DNA of 64,000 nucleotides from Bretschneidera sinensis. Taxonomy: Eukaryota > Streptophyta > Magnoliopsida > Brassicales > Akaniaceae. The translations under genes and the position numbers were made by a program. Every line of letters starts with the position of its first letter. Position 1 is the stretch's first letter. Below are positions 56,160 through 64,000 of the stretch, one piece after another. A model generated the notes under the pieces. It searched no databases and was not told the DNA's origin. It saw only the letters and a program-made list of their open reading frames with translations. The stretch lies in NCBI GenBank assembly GCA_023935145.1, contig CM043697.1, positions 55,500,001 through 55,564,000 of the forward strand, given 5' to 3'.

Positions 56160-56680
56160 GCTTCAGGATGAGAAACCTCGTCTTTAACACTCCAAACACC
56201 TTCTCAATGACATTCCTTAAAGAGAAATGAGCATGGTTGAAGAATTCATCCAAACTACAAGACCTCCGCTCATTCTAAATTTGGGTAAGTGGTACCTTGT
56301 GTCCTTGTAATGTCTAAGAAAACCCTTTCTACAAGAATATCTTGCATTCAGATAATATTTTTCTACGTTAAAATAACATATTAGTGGAACATAATCCATC
56401 ATAGTCATTATCAAAGTATAATCCTTTAAGTAATACCTAAGGGTGGCATGATAAAGTTCAACTTAACATGACATATAGCGTGAAGGAATACTCTTGAGTC
56501 ATGCATGGTCTCTTCCCAACCAGCTTTGATATAAGTGATGTGCATGTCATAGTCACATGCAATTATTACGTTTCGTGTGCGAGCACTTTTCTAATCCTAA
56601 TAGGGGATTTGCTTGTACCACTCGAGACAAAGACATGTATACCATCAATTTCCTCAACATGATCCTAGTTCGGACATATG
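56160..56680 (-). pseudogene. PIF/Harbinger transposase (DDE nuclease) fragment
   Basis: On the minus strand: EEIDGIHVFV (first catalytic Asp in the IDGTH-like motif, about 56650), IACDYDMHITYIKAGWEETM, HDSRVFLHAI (second Asp, about 56490), KLNFIMPP, then EKYYLNARYSCRKGFLRHYK and DTRYHLPKF. The order and spacing match plant Harbinger transposases. The usual VDAGY around the third acidic residue is degraded to LNARY, and frames are broken. Inactive. Confidence 0.75.
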
Positions 56681-57665
56681 AAAGCATGCTTCACAAGAAT
56701 GAATAAAAAATAACATATAGAAAATACAATAACATTTTACATTTTAGGTTACAATTGATTCGTACACTCACTTTAAAAAAATAACCAGAATCTTGTAAAT
56801 CTTATATAATCGAGAGTTTCTATAAGAGAAAAAAAACTTAACAACTTTAATTGATAACCAAACGAAAGGAACCAAAACTCGGTTAAAGTACCTCAAAATT
56901 GTCTCCAAAAAATGTTAGAATCGTATTTCCTTGATTGTGCCTTACACACAAAAAGAAAATCATCACTATTTTTCTTCCACAAAGGACTTAGAATGTGATA
57001 CAAACCATCTATCTATTATTGACTACATTATATTTATTACCAAGTCCTTTGACATCCAAAATAGGTTGCAACATATATTTGGATGCCCACTAAAGATACC
57101 AAAAATAGGTAAGGGTAGCTTACATCAGCCTCGGATGTCAGCCAAGGTCGTGCTCATGTCAACCGAATATTACAGCACTAGAAAAGGAAAAATCGCTTGG
57201 AGTTTTATTTTCTTAGGGGGTCTTCGATGTTGAAGTTAGTAAATGCTTTGAAAAAAGAGGAAGAGTGTCATGAATGTGATACATGGAATAGTAGGAGTCC
57301 CCTTTTACATGGGGTTAAGAATCTTACTTTAATGAAAAAAAAGTGATGGTCACTAACTAAAGGATTTGGTGAAATTACCTTATTATCTTTAAATGAAAAC
57401 AAAAATTCTGATTTATTTGATAGTCAGTTATCCTCGTCGAATTTGATGATTGTATTATAGACATGAAAAATACTAAGTTACCCCTTAGGATTTCCATTTG
57501 TCACCCTTTACTGGGCGGTATATTTTGCCTATGTCATCCACCCAGTACTTCTATCATAAATTGGTTTGCTCTTAAGGCTGAATCCATCTGAATCATCTGT
57601 GGTGGATTTTCCTGCTTTTTATAAGAAGTAGTGCAATCACCAGTAAACAAACATTCCAGATTTTT

Positions 57666-57699
<34 letters not shown>

Positions 57700-58269
57700 G
57701 TTAATGGTATTTTGCAAAGTTCTACACACGTATGAATAAATGCTTCTGCACAAAATATGTATTCTTTTAGCAACTAATTTTAGTAAGTCATCTCAAATAC
57801 TTAACTATTACCATAAAATCCAATTCATCAAACTACATAATTATCTACTATACACACCAAATTCATACATAACCTAAAATATCTTAATATAATCTAAACA
57901 TCATAAATCTAAAAATCATAAAAATAAACTAAACATTATCATCACAATCAAATATTTCAAGGGTATTATGAGATTAGACCTTTATGCATCTAAACATTAC
58001 TTAACTTGAGACTCATTCGCAACCACAATAGCCTAATTTAAAACTATAGTATGCTAAATGAGAGCTTCATGACCACCCACAAAAATCGGGCCTTGACCCA
58101 CGTGGTATATTGACATTGAACTCGGGTATCCCCTCAAACATGGAACGAAGGAGAAACACCTATTTAATGTGAGTTTCACAATATCATGCACTACAAGGAT
58201 GTATTAAGGCACAAAACAATTAGTCAAATAAAGGGTATATTATTGGAAGTTCACTTAATTAATAAATGC
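56681..58269 (-). other. Unassigned interior of the Harbinger relic
   Basis: No domain recognised between the transposase and Myb-like pieces, apart from a G31 run at 57668-57698. Confidence 0.35.
57668..57698 (+). repeat. G31 homopolymer
   Basis: Longest G/C homopolymer in the window, preceded by T7. Confidence 0.9.
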
Positions 58270-58600
58270 TAACCAAATGCTAACCTCTAATAAGTCTGCC
58301 CAATTATTGTCCTCCATAATGAAATTCCATTCCTTATCAACAACCCTTATATACAACATACAACTTTTTTCAGTATCTAAACCGAGCCTTGCAACGATTC
58401 CAATGATTTTTCATTTGGATCAGTCTTAGGTTCTCGTTGAAATTAGCTCTAAAGCGCTGCTGAACTATTTCAACTACTTCTCTAGATGCAAATAGATCGA
58501 GTAGCTCTCTAAAATATTGTCTTTCTCCTGTTTCTACGAGGAAGAATGTGTGCTTTTCATCTGTCCATTCTATCTAAGTCATGCCTATCAAATTATCAAC
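58270..58600 (-). pseudogene. Myb/SANT-like domain fragment
   Basis: The minus strand reads about IEWTDEKHTFFLVETGERQY, then FRELLDLFASREVVEIVQQR and NLRLIQMKNHWNRCKARF. This matches the Myb/SANT-like domain (Trp-Thr-Asp-Glu...Lys-x-His-Trp) of the companion protein in plant PIF/Harbinger elements. Frame quality is moderate and ends are unclear. Confidence 0.55.
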
Positions 58601-59640
58601 CGTTACATGAAGCCCCCTAAAATATGCATGAAGCTACCTTTAGAACAAAGAAAGGTAGACCAATTACATAGGCTATTCACTTGAATTATGCAAAACTCGT
58701 GAAAGGTAAACTATTTAACAAATACTCAATCAAATGGAGAAGGGAAGGCGTTAAGGGTCAAAAACCACATCAAGAATGCATAAGCAATTTCATTAAAGTG
58801 TAAGAAAGTTCATCTCAAAGATTCATGTTTTATGCCATTTTCAAGATATATTTGTTAGTATAGGATATGATCATAGTTTTTTTCTTTTAGAATTATTTCT
58901 TCATGTGGGCTTACATTACTTGTGAGATTTTAGATTTGATCACAAAACGGGTTAAGTGTTGATCTATTAAGTGAGACATAAAGTGAATCCAATAGAGTAA
59001 TCTATTTATAGTGGGGATAATATTATAATGTCTAATATGGGCTAGCTAGTATAGATTATAGTTGACTATTGGGTTTTTGATGGATGGACCATTGGATCAC
59101 TATATAAAAGGTAAGTTAAGTCTCTTCTCTTATTCTAAACCTAGAGGCAACATATTCTCTACACATAAGGGATAGCCACCTATTGAGGCTAGTGTGCGCT
59201 AAAGGAGAACTAAAGAGAGAAAGATCTTAGTGTTTCCTAACGAAGATTGCTTCATCATTTTTCTTCGCTAAAGACTTTTTGCTATGCTATTAAAGATTGA
59301 GTTAAGTATCTAATGTATGCATTATTTACTTTTTATCTATGTTTATGTGTTCTTTACTCATTTATGGAATCATGGGGATTAAGGATATTCATATTGAAAT
59401 CTAACAATTTTAACAGCTAATTATTAGGGAAAAAAATGAACCTACTCTAACTTTTATATTTATAATGCATAAAATTACGTAAATGTTAAAGTAATAAAAA
59501 CTAATCGTATAAAAAAAAATCTAAGTTTGATGATTTGTTCAATTTCAGTGGCAATCAATAGAATGTTAACCAAGATAATGATCAAGTTTATCATTTAATT
59601 CAAACACTAAACATTTTTTGACTTCCAAATCATCTCTCAT
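58601..59640 (+). other. Unassigned, nothing recognised
   Basis: AT-rich, no protein similarity seen. Confidence 0.35.
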
Positions 59641-59649
59641 TATAGAAAA

Positions 59650-60030
59650 TACAAACAACCCAACTCTACATATTATTAAAATTTCAACACCTCAAATCTA
59701 AAAATTATGAATAATCCAAATACAAAAATATCATGAGCAACCAAAAATCTAGTCATTTGCAATCGCACAAAGCCATAAATTAGCAACAACACAAAGCCAT
59801 AAATTAGCAATAACACAAATCCAAAAGCTATCAAAAAGACAAATCCAAAATTTATGAACAACTGAAGTTCATAAATTAATTTGTAATCATACAAATCTAA
59901 AAAATTAGCAGCAATACAAATTTAAAACTTATGAACAACCAAAATCCAAAAAATTAGCAATTGGTTAAATCCGTAGATTAGCAATAATCCAAAGAAAAAA
60001 TTATGAGCAACCCAAATATAGAAATTAAAA
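59650..60030 (+). repeat. Degenerate tandem repeat, 24-30-bp units
   Basis: Many units with 'cacaaa(g/t)cc(a)taaattagcaa(c/t)aa' and the variant 'ttatgaacaacc(a)aaatcc'. The clearest adjacent pair starts at 59766 and 59790 (24-bp period). The minus-strand open frame here (repeated FVLLLIYG) is a by-product of the repeats. Confidence 0.65.
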
Positions 60031-60656
60031 AGATTTTCGTAAATATAAACAAGAAATTTTCTAATAAATTACAAGCCAACAATATTTGTGACATCAAAAG
60101 CTACACATTTTTTTTTTCTTTCATGAATAAGAAATAAACAAGAAATTTTTTAAACATTGAAATTCCAAGTGAAAAAAATTAAATAGCAAACTCATGCTTA
60201 AATTGTTGGCAATGAAAAATGGAGAATAATATGAGTGAATCAAAGAGGAGGCATTCGTCACCTGAGACGAGAGAGTGAATTTTTTGAAAAGGCAAAGAAA
60301 TAACGCGTTGTCGAGAAACTAGAGTGAAAAGGTGTAGAGAAGTCACATAAAAAGAGATTTCTTACTCATTCAATAAGTAACAAAAATGGTTATTTGAAAT
60401 AAATCCATTTTTATGTCCAAAAGAAGCTTATGTAACCACAAGTCCATTGCCAAACACTTTTTTAAAAAGAAGTAAGCACTGTTTGCCTTGAAATCCATTT
60501 AAGTCAAGTAAATGAGTCCCACTAAATGTAACCCATTTTCAGTAGCCGCACGCTGCCTTTCATCTAGTCTTCTTTTACATTGTACTTCCAGTTTGATTTT
60601 CACTGAACTAAATACCAGCAAAGATCCTAAGAGTTATATAAAAAATAATTAAAACT

Positions 60657-61935
60657 TGTTAACTTTAGGCAACCTAAGAGGAGGGTGAATTGAGTTTTAA
60701 ATTCCTTTTGCACAAACACAAATTAATCACAAGATTAATCAAACAAGAACAAGTAAGAGCAATAAATGAAGTTTGTTGAAAATTAAAAGAAAAATGGAGA
60801 AGAGCATGCAAACTCGATTTATAGTGATTCAGCAATATCAGAATCACTCTCGACCCTACGTCCACTCTCTTCAATGATCATCCTTGAAGGCTTCACTAGA
60901 TCAAACAAGCAAATTTCAAGGTGATGCTAAAACATTTACAAGATTTTCTTACAAAGAAAATTTCTATCAAGTGTTTAACACGTAAACATTTCAAAGAGTT
61001 ACACCAACTCTTTCTCTTACAAGATTGAATATGACTGAGAAATTTTTAGTACAAAAGAGAGTGCAATTAATGCTTACAATTGAAAGGATTTTTCTGTCAC
61101 AAGAACAAAGCTTAAAGATGGTTCAAAAAAAAATTTTGAAAGCCTTGAAGAGTAGTAAATGATCTCTAGATGAACTTGAATTTCTTGATGGTTAGAAATG
61201 CTCATTTATGATAGGTATTTATAGTCTTAACTCAATATATTTGTTAGACACAATGAATAACCGTTTAGAGCATTAAATGCTCTGTCCTGTGTCTTAATTT
61301 TTGAAAACTAACCGTTATTTTCGAAGGTTTAGTCTATTGTGTCTTCTGATCTAATCGACTAAATCTTTTAATTTTGAAAATTGAAGGTTTCAGAGACAAA
61401 ATCCAGTTGATTGTGTTTTTGTCCAGTCGACTAGAAGAACTTTGCTAGTCCTCATACAATCGGCTGGACAGTTATACAGTTGACTGTCTTTGCTATTCAG
61501 GGAGATTTGAGTTAGGACTCGAGAAGACCCTACAGTAGACTATGGTCCTAATAAAGTCGACTATGGTAACCCACAAAACTCTTTTTCTTAAAACAAAATT
61601 GTACCAACCTTTTTATAAAAGATGTTTGGATTTTAAATAAGATATTTTGAAAACAAGTTGAGCCATTTGAAAACTAAGTAATCGAGAGGGAGAATATATG
61701 GAATTTTAACTACCTTAAGGAGCCTAAACTTGAAAGATTTCAACTTTAAAATTGCTTCAAAAGGTTGAAACAAGGTGCGCATGAGGCAACAATCATGCGT
61801 GCACAAAAGCTTGAGTGAGTGCACATCTTCTAATACTTGTACAAAGTACTTTAGAGGAATAAGAACTTAGACAAAATATAGTTAGTACACAAAAATGTAG
61901 TGTTGTCATTATCAAAATCAAATGTGGGGTCAACA
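60657..61935 (-). mobile_element. 3' LTR of a Sirevirus-like element (1279 bp)
   Basis: On the minus strand it begins TGTTGACCCCACATTTG after a polypurine tract and ends ...AAGTTAACA, giving TGTTGAC...GTTAACA termini. 'ttaggcaacctaagaggagg' (plus strand near 60664) is typical of this LTR group. A cluster of AGTCGACT/TTGACT modules lies at 61340-61570. Flanking 5-mers differ, so this is not a solo LTR; the element continues at higher coordinates. Confidence 0.7.
61340..61570 (-). repeat. GTCGACT/TTGACT module cluster in the Sirevirus-like LTR
   Basis: TAATCGACT (about 61353), CAGTTGATT, CCAGTCGACT (about 61424), CAGTTGACTG (61478-61487), CAGTAGACT and AAAGTCGACT (about 61554). They are spaced 20-60 bp apart and parallel the cluster at 7687-7840 in an otherwise unrelated LTR. 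Confidence 0.55.
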
Positions 61936-61960
61936 GTACAATCTCCCTTTTTTTATGATG
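61936..61960 (-). other. Polypurine tract of the Sirevirus-like element
   Basis: On the minus strand AAAAAAAGGGAGATTGTAC runs straight into the LTR start. It is the characteristic Sirevirus-type tract. Confidence 0.7.
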
Positions 61961-62688
61961 ACAAATCACTTCTTAAAAAGCCACTTTTAAATTTTAAGTG
62001 ATTGGATTTTGAAGAAAAAAGGAAATAGTTTCCTCTGTATTTTTAAGAAAAACTTATGTAAAAAAGAGCAGGTATACATCCAACCAACCAAGTTATAAGA
62101 AGATTAAAATAATAGAGGGTTCTTCCCATATCTACATACAATTAGAGGCTAACTTTTTTCTTCCCTTTTTTGACATCATCAGAAAGATAATAAGATAGAT
62201 AAATAATCATGGCAATTCTCAACCAAACATAGATAAAATCCATCCATAAACATCTATAACTATCCAAAAACATCCATAAAAGTTAAGCATAGCTAATAGA
62301 CATAAAAGGCTCCCCCGAGCCAAAATGAAAATAGAATGCATGTAGAAAATAAAAATATGTCCATGTAAAAGGCATAAGAGTCAAAATACTAAATCAAAGA
62401 GATAGGGATGAAAGGAAGGCTAAAGGACTAGTCACTAGACAAGAGTTCAAGGAGGTCGTCGAGAGATCCTTTGGTCTTAGTCTTGAAAATCTCAATGTCA
62501 TCTCGAAAAGTCTGAACTGAATCTTCGATACTTGTCTAAAAGGAGTCAAAATCAGTCCTCATAGCTTGAAATCCTGAACTAATCTCGGTCCTCAAACCAC
62601 CAACGGACAATTGAAGATTAGCAAATCGCTAAAAGATATCGGCATTAGCATCCACTCTAACTGCACCACTAGCCTGACCTCCACCTCC
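61961..62688 (-). other. 3' untranslated spacer of the Sirevirus-like element
   Basis: Between the 3' ORF and polypurine tract. No domain is recognised. Purine/pyrimidine composition is like other elements of this group. Confidence 0.45.
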
Positions 62689-63351
62689 CTACTCACCAGC
62701 ATCACCAGCATCAATCTCCTCCTCCTCATCATCATCATCATTTTCCTCACCCTCAGCTATAGGAACATTTACACTAGGTTTTGCTTCAATCCCATTGTTT
62801 TTAATAGTAAACTTCATCATCTTTAGGGTTGATTGATTAAAGATATCACTATAGTTCACATATTGAGATTCTTTCTCATCGAGAGGAACCTTAAAAAGAG
62901 CCAAAATATTGGTGATCAACATCCCAAAAGGTAGTATACCATGAGAATTTTCAACAGCTTCAACCATTTCACTCAAAATTAAAGGATACATATTAAACTT
63001 AGTATTTGTCCTTAGATACCAAAGCAACACCACATCCAATTTAGAAATATAAGCATGACTTCCAGTCTTAGGATTGATACAGTAACCATTGATAAATTGC
63101 AAATCCCTAGACTTAAGAGGCAAAGCGACATAATAATTAAAGGTTTTAGCCTCAAACCTATACCGGGAATCATCCCAAATCTCCTTACAAGCATCATCCT
63201 TATCAAAGTCTGTAAACCACCCATCAGTATACAAAGTAAGACCATTATCAAGAATTTTCATAATAGACTTTAAAACATCTGGTGTCACTTTAAATTCAAT
63301 CCCCATAACCATAGTCTTAAAACTAATGGACTCACTGGACACCCTTACCAA
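62689..63351 (-). CDS. 3' accessory ORF of the retroelement (plant transposon-protein-like)
   Basis: An intact frame of 220 codons, beginning MVRVSSESISFKTMVMGIEF and ending in an acidic tail with a run of Asp/Glu. Middle phrases YISKLDVVLLWYLRTNTKFN and GILPFGMLITNILALFKVPL resemble the 'putative plant transposon protein' domain, often encoded near the 3' end of plant retroelements. No membrane segment or signal peptide is evident. The upstream part may be cut off, since another LTR starts at 63386; the true N-terminus could lie beyond. Function is unknown. The lack of stops suggests a younger copy. Confidence 0.6.
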   Translation of the reverse strand: MVRVSSESISFKTMVMGIEFKVTPDVLKSIMKILDNGLTLYTDGWFTDFDKDDACKEIWDDSRYRFEAKTFNYYVALPLKSRDLQFINGYCINPKTGSHAYISKLDVVLLWYLRTNTKFNMYPLILSEMVEAVENSHGILPFGMLITNILALFKVPLDEKESQYVNYSDIFNQSTLKMMKFTIKNNGIEAKPSVNVPIAEGEENDDDDEEEEIDAGDAGE

Positions 63352-63385
63352 ATTAGCACAATACTAATAAATGTACCTAGGGTGC

Positions 63386-64000
63386 TGTAATACCCGTATT
63401 TGTAAAGTAAGGGTAATGACGTACTTTAATAAATATGACATAGAGTTAAAATAGTATATATATATATTTAAATGCGAAAAAGTTAAATTTAAAAAAAAAA
63501 TTTTGGGGATGTCCAGAAAGTAGTAGAAAAAAAAAAACAAAAGCTGGCAACAAGTAGCAACACCTGTTGCCAAGACAAAGCAACCTTGCTACATGTAAGG
63601 CAGCAAGGCTGCTGAGTTGCCAAACGAAATTTTACAATTGTGAGCTGCCGAGATTTTTTGTGCAGCAAACTTATATATATATACACTTATACGTAAACAT
63701 AATTTATACTTACCAAATTTCGTTTAGTTTTCCTTCAATTACTCATTTTCTTTAAACACTTGGGGACCGAAAGAAATGTTGAAAGAGCAAAATTTTCAAG
63801 GGGTTTACGGGGAAATTTTATAGAGAGTCACGGGAAGCTATAAGAAAAACATAAGGTAATAAGGTAATATTTATTTTTGAATTTTTTAGCATTCATGAAA
63901 TTTCCTGGAATTCAAAGTGAGAATTTTCAGAGGGTATAAATTATGAAGAATAAATTAAAATTTTAATACAAATATTATGTCAGGTGTCGACGATCAGCAA
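63386..64000 (+). mobile_element. Start of a further gypsy-type LTR (partial)
   Basis: TGTAATACCCGTATTTG abruptly replaces the element interior at 63386. TGTAA(T/C)(A/G)CCC is a common start of long Tekay/Del-type LTRs. A TATA-like tatatatatac at 63674-63684 is consistent with an LTR promoter. The LTR runs off the right edge, so orientation and class are provisional. Confidence 0.5.

Larger units (their letters stand above)
54757..60459 (-). mobile_element. PIF/Harbinger transposon relic (extent tentative)
   Basis: The interior holds a PIF-type transposase piece and a Myb/SANT-like piece on the minus strand, the two-gene makeup of this superfamily. The left end GGGCTCATTTGGTAAGATTT and the right end (reverse complement GTGTTTGGCAATGGACTTGT) are only loosely similar, so the limits are a guess. 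Confidence 0.35.

Noticed and set aside
59676..59894. Minus-strand frame predicting repeated hydrophobic segments
   Set aside because: It is produced by the 24-30-bp tandem repeat, with no start context or similarity.

Overview
This is AT-rich plant nuclear DNA, almost certainly from a eudicot. Two spliced genes have GT-AG introns of 1.6 to 5.8 kb, plus one short GC-AG intron. Most of the rest is layered transposable elements typical of a dicot: Ty3/gypsy and Ty1/copia LTR elements primed by initiator tRNA-Met, L1-type LINEs, hAT and PIF/Harbinger DNA transposons, Stowaway-like and foldback MITEs, and possible Helitron ends. I see no tRNA, rRNA, CRISPR or prokaryotic feature. The species cannot be named from this window alone.

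Layout. 1-2017: the 5' part (LTR, primer site, gag with a nonsense codon) of a minus-strand gypsy element, inserted into the 5' LTR of an older plus-strand gypsy element (2019-9578, LTR about 2.6 kb, interior fully decayed). 9093-9906: a 98% identical inverted duplication of LTR sequence, followed by a gypsy integrase tail (9911-10668). 11237 to about 15760: a minus-strand hAT transposon with a broken transposase, ending close to the next gene. 16002-24919: an MRS2/CorA-type magnesium transporter gene with four coding exons, carrying a copia fragment, a 230-bp tandem duplication and a GC-rich palindromic block in its introns. 25085-29800: a LINE RNase H relic, a MITE-like element, a 26-bp tandem array and an LTR relic. 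30390-37130: exon-like fragments I cannot identify, a Stowaway-like MITE and a Helitron-like end. 37550-38897: a foldback element with arms of about 170 bp.

39880 to about 51900: a bZIP-family gene of the 'uncharacterized protein At4g06598' type, with a non-coding first exon and four coding exons. Its 5.8-kb first intron holds an L1 LINE that was hit by a second, 5'-truncated LINE and by a copia-type LTR element. The interior of the LTR element encodes a decayed RNA-recognition motif resembling RRM2 of plant polypyrimidine-tract-binding (PTB) proteins. 52538-54755: a non-autonomous hAT-like element with a LINE fragment inside. About 54757-60459: a PIF/Harbinger relic with transposase and Myb/SANT-like pieces. 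60657-63385: the 3' end of a Sirevirus-like element with an intact 3' accessory ORF. 63386-64000: the start of another gypsy-type LTR.

The two host genes are on the plus strand and probably independent. One serves Mg2+ transport. The other encodes a bZIP-like protein whose predicted basic region lacks the usual invariant Asn.
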